Shown here: in pieces, positions 26,523 to 34,454 of the stretch | How positions within the stretch are numbered: the stretch's first letter is position 1 | Layout of the letters: each line of letters opens with the position of its first letter | Assembly (NCBI GenBank): GCA_020627535.1 | Contig: JAHDGU010000005.1 | Span: 1 to 64,000 of the forward strand | Source of the DNA: Saprospiraceae bacterium | Lineage (GTDB): Bacteria > Bacteroidota > Bacteroidia > Chitinophagales > Saprospiraceae | Reading direction: 5' to 3' | Length of the DNA: 64,000 bases | Translations under genes and position numbers: made by a program | The notes under the pieces: model-generated | Told to the model about the DNA's origin: nothing | What the model saw: the letters and a program-made list of their open reading frames with translations, nothing else | Databases searched by the model: none

Positions 26523-26898
26523 TGAGCGAATCGAAAATTTGTACGCGACTCCAGAGATCCTTGGACTCCTCGATGAAGTCGAGGTGGACTTGCTCGGCTT
26601 GATAAGCATCATGAGCTGCCTTATCGGCAAATGATACGATGAGGCAGTAGCTGTAACTATTGTCTACGACCTCCCGCGGAGTCATTGCTGGTGATCCCAG
26701 ATGCATGCTTTGCACATACTCAGAACTCTCGATGAAGCTTTTGACGGAAGTCTCAAAAGCTGCTCCATCTCGATCCTTGTCATGGAGCCAGAATAGCACG
26801 ACGTGGACAAAGTCTCCATCGATGACACGAGATGAGTCTGATGGCGATGTGCAAGAAGCTAATAAGAGCACTGCAATGGATAAAAGTAATGGACGCAT
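26512..26898 (-). CDS. Dabb-domain lipoprotein
   Basis: 128 residues. The signal MRPLLLSIAVLLLASC has a lipobox (LLAS-C16). From residue 29 a stress-response A/B barrel (Dabb) domain follows: VHVVLFWLHDKDRDGAAFE at the first strand, SMHLGSPA in the middle, YSYCLIVSFADKAAHDAYQ and HLDFIEE at the end. Dabb proteins are small ferredoxin-like dimers; most are cytoplasmic enzymes or stress proteins, so a lipid-anchored one is uncommon but known in this phylum. It is the third gene of a four-gene leftward operon. Confidence 0.82.
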   Translation of the reverse strand: MRPLLLSIAVLLLASCTSPSDSSRVIDGDFVHVVLFWLHDKDRDGAAFETSVKSFIESSEYVQSMHLGSPAMTPREVVDNSYSYCLIVSFADKAAHDAYQAEQVHLDFIEESKDLWSRVQIFDSLNEW

Positions 26899-26933
26899 GA
26901 GCTGGTCTGATTGAGCTCACAAGATAGAAGAAT

Positions 26934-27674
26934 CTATCTGTACAGCGCAAACTTCGCCAGGCCAATGCGCTGCAAAAAGTGCTTGCAGCTGACCCACAGC
27001 ACTCCTAGGCCATACTTGGCAGAGCGACGAAAATTGATACTCGAGGCCTCCTCAAAGTACTTGGTAGGGCAGCTCACCTCCGCAATACCAAAGTCTCTGT
27101 AGATGATCTGTGAGAGCATCTGATTGTCAAAGATGAAGTCATCTGAGTTATCGTTGAAGTTGATCCCACGCAGCACATCTGCAGAAAAGGCACGATATCC
27201 CGTGTGATACTCTGACAGCTTATGATTCACAAGGATATTCTGCGCTAGGGTCAGAAATCGATTGGCGATGTACTTGTAGATCGGCATCCCGCCTTTGAGG
27301 GCGCCTTTGCCAAGTATGCGTGAGCCGAGCACAACAGGATAGAGGTCTTGGGCAATGATATTGGCCATGCTCGGGATGAGCTTGGGCGTATATTGATAGT
27401 CTGGGTGCAGCATGATGACGATATCTGCATCGAGCTCTAGAGCCTTATTATATAGTGACTTTTGATTGCCACCATATCCGCGGTTTTCGCGGTGGGCGAT
27501 GATATGCTTGATGCCGAGACCTGCTGCCACAGCCACGGTATCATCTTGACTCGCATCATCGCAGAGGACGATTTCGTCTACGATATCCATAGGAATCTCC
27601 TTCAAGGTGCGTTCGAGCGTCTTGGACGCATTGTACGCTGGCATGACGACGACGACCTTCTGCTCGAGATGCAT
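26934..27674 (-). CDS. Family 2 glycosyltransferase (dolichyl-phosphate mannose synthase-like)
   Basis: 246 residues. The GT-A fold starts with VVVVMPAYNASKTLERTL at 7-24; CDDASQDDT is the nucleotide-binding loop; and VIMLHPDYQY near 88 takes the place of the DXD metal site (H-P-D). GYRAFSADVLRGI near 165 and DDFIFDNQMLSQI near 182 complete the signature. It lacks the C-terminal membrane spans of many relatives. It likely moves a sugar from a nucleotide donor to a lipid phosphate or glycan. It lies 1 nt behind the DUF5606 gene in one transcript. Confidence 0.86.
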   Translation of the reverse strand: MHLEQKVVVVMPAYNASKTLERTLKEIPMDIVDEIVLCDDASQDDTVAVAAGLGIKHIIAHRENRGYGGNQKSLYNKALELDADIVIMLHPDYQYTPKLIPSMANIIAQDLYPVVLGSRILGKGALKGGMPIYKYIANRFLTLAQNILVNHKLSEYHTGYRAFSADVLRGINFNDNSDDFIFDNQMLSQIIYRDFGIAEVSCPTKYFEEASSINFRRSAKYGLGVLWVSCKHFLQRIGLAKFALYR

Positions 27675-27675
27675 G

Positions 27676-28068
27676 CTATTCTTCTTCGTCTAACAGATCT
27701 AGTTTGCCCAGGGCCTTGTACCACTGTATCACCTTCTTGATATCTCCAGCCTTGACACGATCCTCATCAAAGTCTGGTAAGATCTCTTCAAAATACTCAA
27801 AGAGTTCGTGAGGAGGGCTCTTGGGAGCGACAGGTGGGTGCTTGGCCTCGACCTCTTTCATCTTGAGGAAGACATCAGCTAGGGGCACTGTATCACCAAG
27901 CGTGTAGATCGATATAGACTCGAGTGGAGAAAACTGATGTTTTCGAGCGGATACAAATCTGCGCTTGCCGGTTGCCAAGTCTTCTACGATCAGTCCATTG
28001 GCCCGATTACCGACCATCTTAAACATTCCTGGTAGGCCGCTGACGGCAAGGATATTGGTGAGATTCAT
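27676..28068 (-). CDS. DUF5606 family protein
   Basis: 130 residues, no signal or membrane segment. The N-terminal half, NILAVSGLPGMFKMVGNRANGLIVED, with RRFVSARKHQFSPLESISIY, is the conserved DUF5606 block found throughout Bacteroidota. The C-terminal half (HELFEYFEEILPDFDEDRV and KKVIQWYKALGKLDLLD) is a second conserved helical domain. Function is unknown. It is the promoter-proximal gene of the operon that continues with a glycosyltransferase, a Dabb lipoprotein and a GNAT enzyme. A -7 box sits 4 nt before its ATG. Confidence 0.85.
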   Translation of the reverse strand: MNLTNILAVSGLPGMFKMVGNRANGLIVEDLATGKRRFVSARKHQFSPLESISIYTLGDTVPLADVFLKMKEVEAKHPPVAPKSPPHELFEYFEEILPDFDEDRVKAGDIKKVIQWYKALGKLDLLDEEE

Positions 28069-28072
28069 AGCA

Positions 28073-28080
28073 CAAATTTA
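28073..28080 (-). promoter_or_regulatory. -7 box, leaderless type, for the DUF5606 operon
   Basis: TAAATTTG on the minus strand ends 4 nt before the ATG at 28068, the same spacing as at 22007 and 60729. Confidence 0.5.
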
Positions 28081-28095
28081 CAGCCTGAGGAGAGA

Positions 28096-30093
28096 CTAGT
28101 AAGCTAGGAGTTGCTCTAGGCTGTCTGCGAGTCTGGCTTTCGCCAAAAAGTCTTGCTCCAATATCGGTGAAAACGGAATTGGCGTATCCAGGGAAGCGCA
28201 TCTAAGAACTGGTGCGTCGAGATACTCGAAGCAGTGCTGGCTGATCCAAGCGCTGATCTCCGCTCCGATACCACCAGTGAGATTGTCCTCATGTAGGACA
28301 AGCACACGATTGGTCTTTTGGACCGACTCGCGCACAGCTTCCCAGTCTATGGGTGAAAGCCATCTCAGGTCGATGATATCTGCGTCTATATCTTGTTCTT
28401 CGCTGATTTGCTCTGCCCACTGCACACCCATGCCATAGGTGATAATACTACAAGAATTCCCTTCACGGACGACTCGTGCTTTGCCCAAGGGCACATTGGA
28501 ATAGCCTTGAGGTACTTCGCCCTCGATACTGCGATAAAGTCCCTTGTGCTCAAAGTACATATGTGGATTGGGATCCTCAATGCAGCTCAGTAGCATACCC
28601 TTGGCATCCGCTGGTGTTGATGGATACGCAATCCGCAGCCCAGCGACATGGAAAAACCACGCTTCATTGCTCTGACTATGAAATGGTCCTGCGCCCATGC
28701 CACCGCCAGTCGGCATCCTGACCACCACGTCAGCCGTCGCTCCCCAGCGGTAGTGAATCTTTGCCAGATTGTTGACGATCTGGTTGAATCCACATGTGAC
28801 AAAGTCGGCAAACTGCATCTCCACCATTGACTTGCCACCTTCAAGGCTGTAGCCTAGAGCAGCACCGATAATGGCGCTTTCGCAGAGAGGTGTATTGCGT
28901 ACTCGATCGGCGCCGTATCGATCGAGAAATCCATTGGTGATCTTGAAGACACCACCGTAGTCAGCGATGTCTTGACCCATGAGAACGAGATCTGGATATG
29001 CTCTCATCGCCTCGTCGAGCCCTTCGGAGATGGCATCGATGAATCTTTTGGTCTCCGTGCTATTACTTGGAGCTCTATCCTGGAGAGATTGAGGCTTAAA
29101 GACGTCTGATATCTCTAGCCCGTGACTTGGAGCTGTGAAGTTATCGCTCTGAGCAAGCTCAGCATTAATCTCGGACTTGATGCCTTGTCTCATGTCGAGT
29201 ATGTCATCTTCGCTCAATACATCCTCAGCGATCAGGTATTTTTCGAAGTTGATCACTGGATCGCGCTCGATCCAGTAGTCCATCAGATCTTGAGGCACAT
29301 ATTTGGTGCCAGAGGCTTCTTCATGTCCTCGCTGACGGAAGGTCATGCACTCTATAAGGACTGGTTCTGGATTGCGTCTTATTTCTTCGGCGACCTTGGA
29401 GACAGTATCATATACTTCGATCACATTGTTTCCATCGATAGTCATGGATCTCATGCCATATCCGGCTCCGCGATCTGCGAGCTGCTCACAGCGAAACTGT
29501 TGTGATACAGGTGTGCTCAGACCGTAGCCATTGTTCTCTATGACGAAAATCACTGGTAGTTGCCAGACAGCTGCCACATTGAGCGCTTCGTGAAATTCAC
29601 CTTCACTTGTACCACCTTCTCCTGTGAAGGCCAGTGTAACCTTGGATTGCTTACGGTTTTTATAAGCCATGGCGACACCATCAGCTAGTGATAACTGTGG
29701 GCCAAGGTGGGAAATCATCCCGACCACATGGTGCTCCAGGCTACCAAAGTGAAAGGACCTGTCTCGCCCATTGGTGAAGCCCTCAAGCTTTCCTTGCCAC
29801 TGCGCATAGAGCTTGCTGAGCGGAATGTTTCTTGTGGTAAATACACCAAGATTTCGGTGCATCGGGAAGATCATCTCGTCAGTTGCCAATGCACTAGTAC
29901 ATCCGACTGCGATTGCCTCTTGACCGATGCCGCTAAACCACTTAGAGATCTTGCCTTGCCTCAAGTAGATCAGCATCTTCTCTTCGATCATCCGAGGGAG
30001 AAGCATCTTGCGATAGAGATCTATAAGTAGTTTGTCTGAGTACCGCTTTCGCTCAAATGCGATGGGTAGAGAAAGTGATGTGCTTTCGGACAT
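28096..30093 (-). CDS. Fused alpha/beta E1 component of a 2-oxo acid dehydrogenase
   Basis: 665 residues from the ATG at 30093. The alpha half (about 1-320) has the thiamine-diphosphate motif, from FTGEGGTSEGEFHEALNVAA to FVIENNGYG, and GHEEASGTKYVP. The beta half (about 345-665) has MGQDIADYGGVF, RVRNTPLCESAIIGAALGYSLEG and VLVLHEDNLTGGIGAEI. In two-gene systems these are separate proteins; the fusion is common in Bacteroidota. It decarboxylates a branched-chain 2-oxo acid or pyruvate and loads the acyl group on lipoamide. The substrate cannot be settled from sequence. No E2 or E3 gene is beside it. The frame is open 33 codons upstream, but family alignment favours this start. Confidence 0.88.
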   Translation of the reverse strand: MSESTSLSLPIAFERKRYSDKLLIDLYRKMLLPRMIEEKMLIYLRQGKISKWFSGIGQEAIAVGCTSALATDEMIFPMHRNLGVFTTRNIPLSKLYAQWQGKLEGFTNGRDRSFHFGSLEHHVVGMISHLGPQLSLADGVAMAYKNRKQSKVTLAFTGEGGTSEGEFHEALNVAAVWQLPVIFVIENNGYGLSTPVSQQFRCEQLADRGAGYGMRSMTIDGNNVIEVYDTVSKVAEEIRRNPEPVLIECMTFRQRGHEEASGTKYVPQDLMDYWIERDPVINFEKYLIAEDVLSEDDILDMRQGIKSEINAELAQSDNFTAPSHGLEISDVFKPQSLQDRAPSNSTETKRFIDAISEGLDEAMRAYPDLVLMGQDIADYGGVFKITNGFLDRYGADRVRNTPLCESAIIGAALGYSLEGGKSMVEMQFADFVTCGFNQIVNNLAKIHYRWGATADVVVRMPTGGGMGAGPFHSQSNEAWFFHVAGLRIAYPSTPADAKGMLLSCIEDPNPHMYFEHKGLYRSIEGEVPQGYSNVPLGKARVVREGNSCSIITYGMGVQWAEQISEEQDIDADIIDLRWLSPIDWEAVRESVQKTNRVLVLHEDNLTGGIGAEISAWISQHCFEYLDAPVLRCASLDTPIPFSPILEQDFLAKARLADSLEQLLAY

Positions 30094-30167
30094 GTCTGCC
30101 TGTAATTCTGCTACTAGAATCAAAGGTCTGCATTTCCCTGAGAAGCAACACTCTTTTGTTGAAACCA

Positions 30168-30244
30168 GCTGGCGCCGGAAGGCGCTCAGCAAACAAGCTA
30201 AGTCAAGGAAGCCCTGTTTCTCGTGCGCCTTCTGGCGCCGAGCT
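30168..30244. repeat. Intergenic inverted repeat, copy B
   Basis: The clearest copy of the family. The left arm (30168-30195, beginning AGCTGGCGCCGGAAGGCGC) is a near-complete reverse complement of the right arm (30216-30244), with about 20 nt between them. The right arm is identical to copy A at 28 of 29 bases. It lies between the divergent starts of the E1 gene and the gene at 30317. Confidence 0.75.
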
Positions 30245-30316
30245 GTCTCTTTCTACATACATGCAAACCAAACTCTGACCTTCATCGTTTGAGAGGTACA
30301 GAATCAATGAGTCAAG

Positions 30317-31111
30317 ATGAGATCCCCGTCCACTTTAGTGAGAATCAACTTTTTTATCATCTTGGGATGCTTTGCAATCTGCCGCCAATTAGTGGCACAG
30401 CCAGAGAAATATTCCATAGAACCGTATGTGAATGTAGTGATGCCTATACCCGGTATTGGAGCCACAGAACTTGGACTTGGCTTCAATGAAATTGATACAA
30501 GAATTTTGCCCTATACTGACTTAGGAATCGTAGCAAGAAGGAATTTTAAGAATTGGTCATTTGGTGTTTCCTGTAGTTACAAGACTTACACAACCTTGAT
30601 TGACTATCAGTTATTAAGTACTGGAGACTTGTCCTCCATCCTATTGGACAAAAATGTTGAAATCAAGCAGAAATTTCTGGGATTAGGACTCTCCTTTGAG
30701 TTTATGAGAGACAAGACCATCGTGCCTCATATCAGTTTTGATCTGAATGATCCGATTTCATCCTCCAGAAACATCCCTTCATACTCCAGCAATATCGGTT
30801 TTTACTCTGATGTCGTTGAAGGCGAAACGGCAGTGCACAATATAGTCGTAGATGAATTTGCTTCTCCTAGCGGAAGTCCATATGATTATGGTTTATTGGG
30901 TCTTGGAGCCTCATATGAGTTGCACAAAAGAGTATTTGTCCGAGCAACAGTATTCAAGAACCTCTTGCACGGTAACACGAAAACCTATAAACTCCGAGTT
31001 GCAGGAACTAACCCTAACTCTACTGATCCACTTGAGAACCTGAACGACTTTAAGCTCACTAGCGATGTGTTGGCCTTTTCTCTAGGGTTGTCATATCGGA
31101 TATCACTCTAG
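30317..31111 (+). CDS. Exported outer-membrane beta-barrel-like protein
   Basis: 264 residues. A signal peptide (NFFIILGCFAICRQLVAQ, cleaved near residue 28) precedes a chain of amphipathic strands with alternating aromatic and Gly residues, including FGVSCSYKTYTT, LGLGLSFEFM, GLLGLGASYELHKRVFVRATVF and a final LAFSLGLSYRISL. That ending, an aromatic-rich strand with a C-terminal hydrophobic residue, suggests an 8- to 12-strand barrel in the outer membrane. I do not recognise a named family. It is more A/T-rich than neighbours and stands alone between a repeat element and pheT. Confidence 0.6.
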   Translation: MRSPSTLVRINFFIILGCFAICRQLVAQPEKYSIEPYVNVVMPIPGIGATELGLGFNEIDTRILPYTDLGIVARRNFKNWSFGVSCSYKTYTTLIDYQLLSTGDLSSILLDKNVEIKQKFLGLGLSFEFMRDKTIVPHISFDLNDPISSSRNIPSYSSNIGFYSDVVEGETAVHNIVVDEFASPSGSPYDYGLLGLGASYELHKRVFVRATVFKNLLHGNTKTYKLRVAGTNPNSTDPLENLNDFKLTSDVLAFSLGLSYRISL

Positions 31112-31230
31112 CTACCAGCAAATCTTAGGCGCCAAGACATGCGCAATAGCAAGAAAGAGTGCTTACCCACTGGCAAATCAGCAATCGCAAATCAAAAATC
31201 TCAAATAATTCCGCCGGCGCCGAGCCTTGT

Positions 31231-31238
31231 TATCTTTG
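31231..31238 (+). promoter_or_regulatory. -7 box for pheT
   Basis: TATCTTTG, an exact TAnnTTTG, ends 29 nt before the pheT ATG at 31268. A CGGCGCCGAGC sequence like the tip of the intergenic repeat lies just upstream (31215-31225). Confidence 0.5.
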
Positions 31239-31267
31239 CGCCCTCAATACAACAAGGTACTGACTCC

Positions 31268-33697
31268 ATGAAAATATCACTCGCTTGGCTCAAAGAATAT
31301 ATTGACATCGACCTTCCGGTAGAACAGGTCTCCCAGATCTTGACAGCGATCGGTCTCGAGGTCGAAGGAACTGATGAGGTTGAAACCATTCGAGGCGGTC
31401 TGAAAGATGTCGTCATCGGAGAAGTGCGCGAGTGCTCCAAGCATCCAGATGCTGATAAATTGAGCTTGACCAAGGTAAATGTAGGAGCCGAAGAACAGTT
31501 GCAGATCGTCTGTGGAGCGCCCAATGTCGCTGCAGGTCAAAAAGTACTCGTGGCACTCGTGGGATGTAAAATTTATACGGGTCCAGATGAGTCATTCACC
31601 ATCAAGCGATCAAAGATCAGAGGTGTCGAGTCTCAAGGGATGATCTGTGCTGAAGATGAGCTGGGTCTCGGAGATAGTCATGATGGCATCATGGTGCTAC
31701 CAGACGATGCCAAGATTGGCACGCCGGCGGCAGAATACTTCAAGGTAGAGACAGATACGGTCTTTGACATAGGTCTCACACCCAATCGGAGTGATGCTAC
31801 CAGCCACCTCGGTGTAGCACGAGATCTATTGGCATATCTCAAGATGAATGAGGGCTCCCAGAGTCAACTCAAGTGGCCAAGTGCTGAGCTTGACAGCCCG
31901 GCGGATGGCATTGATATCAAAGTCAAAATTGAAGATGGGCAAGCATGTCCGAGATTTTCTGGAGTGGTATTGCGCAATGTGCAAGTGGGTCCATCTCCCG
32001 ACTGGATGAAGCAGCGCTTAGAATCCATCGGAGTGCGAAGCATCAATAATATTGTGGACATCACCAACTTCGTCCTTCACGAGTACGGTCAGCCGCTGCA
32101 CGCGTATAATCTAGACAAGATCGCCAAGGACGAGATCAGAGTGAAGTTTTTGCCGGCAGGCACCCCATTTCTCTCCCTTGACGAAAAAGAAAGAAAACTC
32201 CGAGCTCAAGACCTGATGATCTGTGATGGTGAGGACAAGCCGATGTGTATGGCCGGCGTCTTTGGTGGTATCGACAGTGGAGTGGTCGACGACACGACGA
32301 GAGTGTATCTCGAGGCCGCGTACTTTGACGCCAAGACTCTGCGCAATAGCTCCATGTCACATATATTGCGGACAGATGCTGCGATGGTATTTGAGAAGGG
32401 TAGTGACCCGATGATGACTGTGCCTGCTCTCAAGCGTGCTGCGCAGCTCATGGTCGAGTACGCTGGCGCGGAGATTGCATCTGAGATCACTGATGTCATC
32501 TCGGCACCGATAGAGCGAAAGCAATGCACAGTGAGATGGGCTCGCGTCAATCGTGTGATCGGCAATGATATTCCTGCGGAGACAGTCGTCAAGATCCTAG
32601 AAGCACTGGACTTTGAGATCCTGAAGCGTGATGATCAGGCAGTGCTGGTTTCTGTACCTACTTGCAGGGCGGACGTCACGCGTGAGGTAGATGTCATCGA
32701 AGAGATCCTCAGGATCTACGGCTTCAATCAAGTAGAGATCGGACATACGGCCAACTATGCACTCATCCCGAGCGAGCGTGCAAGCAGCTATGCTGTGCAA
32801 GATCAGCTGAGCGCTCTGCTCACGGGCAGAGGATTTCTGGAGATGATGGGTCTGAGTCTCATGAAGACCACGGACCTCGTAGCTGTGGGGCAAGAAGAGG
32901 AGCGTCTTGTGAAGATCAACAATACTTCCAATATTGAGCTCAATGCCATGCGGCCCGATCTTCTATTGAGTGGTCTAGAATCTATCAAGCATAATCTCAA
33001 TCGTCGTCAGCTGAGGCTGAAACTCTATGAGCTCGGCAAGTCCTATCAGAGACAAGACGATGACTACCATGAAGAGCAGGGCGTGAGCCTATTTGTCTCA
33101 GGTGCAAGCACGGCATACTGGAATCGAGATGAGCAGTCCTCCGATTTCTACGAACTCAAGAGCGAGGTACATGCGGTCTTACAGAGATTTGGCATCGTGA
33201 AATATCAAAGCTCCGAACTGGAAGACGAGCGCTTTGCCTACGGCATGCACTATCATCAAGGTCCAAAAACCATCGCCAAATTTGGACTCCTGAGCCCCAA
33301 GATCTGTCGTAAGATGGATGTAGATCAAGAGGTGTTTGCCGCATGGATTGATTGGAAATCGATCTTGCGCAAGGCTGCCAAGCACAGTATCACCATAGAG
33401 GCGCCAAGCAAGTATCCTGCCATCACAAGGGACTTAGCGCTCAAGCTGAGATCTGATGTGAGCTATGGGAAGATCGAAGCGCTTTCGCGCAAAATAGCCA
33501 AGCCACACTTGACGGATCTCCGTCTCTTCGATGTCTATATCAGTGATGAGATGAAATCAGAGGGCTTCAAGTCTTATGCCATCTCCTATACATTCCAGAG
33601 TGCAGAAAAAACACTCAAGGACAAGGAAATCGAGAAGACAATGAATAAGCTCATTAGCACCTACGAGCGCGAGCTCGGCGCTGAGATCCGCAAGTAG
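31268..33697 (+). CDS. pheT: Phenylalanyl-tRNA synthetase beta subunit
   Basis: 809 residues from the ATG at 31268 (MKISLAWLKEYIDIDLP is the family start; the frame opens earlier but only into the promoter region). Domains in order: tRNA-binding fold (about 40-155, GEVRECSKHPDADKLSLTKV), the B3/B4 editing domain (about 210-400, with the INNIVDITNFVLHEYGQPLHAYNLDK block), B5 (about 410-480), the catalytic-like core, and the C-terminal anticodon-binding FDX-ACB domain (about 715-808, PSKYPAITRDLAL). It forms the alpha2-beta2 enzyme that charges tRNA-Phe. pheS is not in the window. Confidence 0.96.
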   Translation: MKISLAWLKEYIDIDLPVEQVSQILTAIGLEVEGTDEVETIRGGLKDVVIGEVRECSKHPDADKLSLTKVNVGAEEQLQIVCGAPNVAAGQKVLVALVGCKIYTGPDESFTIKRSKIRGVESQGMICAEDELGLGDSHDGIMVLPDDAKIGTPAAEYFKVETDTVFDIGLTPNRSDATSHLGVARDLLAYLKMNEGSQSQLKWPSAELDSPADGIDIKVKIEDGQACPRFSGVVLRNVQVGPSPDWMKQRLESIGVRSINNIVDITNFVLHEYGQPLHAYNLDKIAKDEIRVKFLPAGTPFLSLDEKERKLRAQDLMICDGEDKPMCMAGVFGGIDSGVVDDTTRVYLEAAYFDAKTLRNSSMSHILRTDAAMVFEKGSDPMMTVPALKRAAQLMVEYAGAEIASEITDVISAPIERKQCTVRWARVNRVIGNDIPAETVVKILEALDFEILKRDDQAVLVSVPTCRADVTREVDVIEEILRIYGFNQVEIGHTANYALIPSERASSYAVQDQLSALLTGRGFLEMMGLSLMKTTDLVAVGQEEERLVKINNTSNIELNAMRPDLLLSGLESIKHNLNRRQLRLKLYELGKSYQRQDDDYHEEQGVSLFVSGASTAYWNRDEQSSDFYELKSEVHAVLQRFGIVKYQSSELEDERFAYGMHYHQGPKTIAKFGLLSPKICRKMDVDQEVFAAWIDWKSILRKAAKHSITIEAPSKYPAITRDLALKLRSDVSYGKIEALSRKIAKPHLTDLRLFDVYISDEMKSEGFKSYAISYTFQSAEKTLKDKEIEKTMNKLISTYERELGAEIRK

Positions 33698-33751
33698 TCT
33701 GACTCCACTGAGTTTCTCGGCTAATCTTCTGATAGTCAATGTACTGACACA

Positions 33752-33765
33752 TTTTGGCGAAAGCC
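33752..33765 (-). repeat. Iterated 14-mer, intergenic copy of a window-wide family
   Basis: Reads GGCTTTCGCCAAAA on the minus strand. Identical 14-mers are at 19373-19386, 28135-28148, 40891-40904 and 43596-43609. One- or two-base variants are at 6696-6711, 7246-7261, 7695-7710, 9583-9598, 21957-21971, 26165-26178, 52853-52866, 54133-54146, 56651-56664, 60605-60620 and 62449-62465. This copy lies between pheT and the next gene, so it is not explained by protein coding. See the findings. Confidence 0.75.
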
Positions 33766-33830
33766 ATACATAACGACTCTGTCTGAGTATGGCCTCGCAT
33801 ACATGACAAAATTGTGAGTATCTTTATGCT

Positions 33831-34103
33831 ATGAGTGTCAGTCAGAAAATCGATGGGCTAGAAGCTAAGATCAAGCTGCTCGTGGAGAAGTATGAGCTGA
33901 CAAAAGAGGAATTTGAAATTGTTAAACGAGAGAAACAAGATCTCGAGAGACAGTTATTGGCATTCCAAAAACAAGGTGTCCAGCCGACACAGGCGGCGCT
34001 CTTCGAAGAGCTGCCGAGCCAAGAGAAACAAGGGCTCAAAGAGAAGCTGGATCAGTATATAGAAGAGGTGGATGAGTGCATCGACCTCGTCAATAAATTG
34101 TAG
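33831..34103 (+). CDS. Small coiled-coil protein upstream of zapA
   Basis: This 90-residue, highly charged protein is predicted to be one long coiled coil at residues 5-48 (IDGLEAKIKLLVEKYELT onward, with a heptad pattern of Leu/Ile/Val), then a short Pro/Gln turn and a second helix (residues 62-90, LKEKLDQYIEEVDECIDLVNKL). It has no signal or membrane span. It is 13 nt before zapA, in the pheT-zapA-rny gene order usual for this phylum, so a role with ZapA at the division ring is plausible by analogy with ZapB. A near-consensus box (TATCTTTA) lies 4 nt before its ATG. Confidence 0.7.
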   Translation: MSVSQKIDGLEAKIKLLVEKYELTKEEFEIVKREKQDLERQLLAFQKQGVQPTQAALFEELPSQEKQGLKEKLDQYIEEVDECIDLVNKL

Positions 34104-34116
34104 GCGTATACAGTAG

Positions 34117-34410
34117 ATGAGCGAACAGGAAGAGAGAAATATTGATCTGATGATAGCTGGTAGGAGCTACTCGCTGCGCATCAAGCGCAAGGACGAGCTC
34201 AATATCCGCAAGATCGCTGATGAGATCAATGAAAAGGTGAAGAATCTTTCGCTCACATACACGCGCAAGGATAAGCAAGACTGCCTTTGCATCGCCCTAC
34301 TGACGTATGCCGTCGAAAACTATAAACTGAAGAATCAAAGGTCACAGGATGATCCCGAGCAAGAAGCACGGATCGAAGCCTTGACCAGCCTTGTGGACGC
34401 GTGCCTGTAA
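34117..34410 (+). CDS. zapA: Cell division protein ZapA
   Basis: 97 residues. The N-terminal globular part (NIDLMIAGRSYSLRIKRKDELNIRKIADEINEKV) is the ZapA fold, and a C-terminal helix (YAVENYKLKNQRSQDD, then EARIEALTSLVDACL) forms the dimerising coiled coil. ZapA binds FtsZ filaments and aligns them in the division ring. It follows the small coiled-coil gene by 13 nt and precedes rny by 44 nt. No 6S RNA is visible in the short gap behind it. Confidence 0.88.
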   Translation: MSEQEERNIDLMIAGRSYSLRIKRKDELNIRKIADEINEKVKNLSLTYTRKDKQDCLCIALLTYAVENYKLKNQRSQDDPEQEARIEALTSLVDACL

Positions 34411-34454
34411 TATCTCTCTAGTCTCTTGTCAGCTCTCACGCTAAAACAAGAACT

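Noticed and set aside
31211-31227. CGGCGCCGAGC upstream of pheT, resembling the end of the intergenic inverted repeat
   Set aside because: Only the G/C-rich tip matches; no partner arm is present, so I do not count it as a fourth copy.
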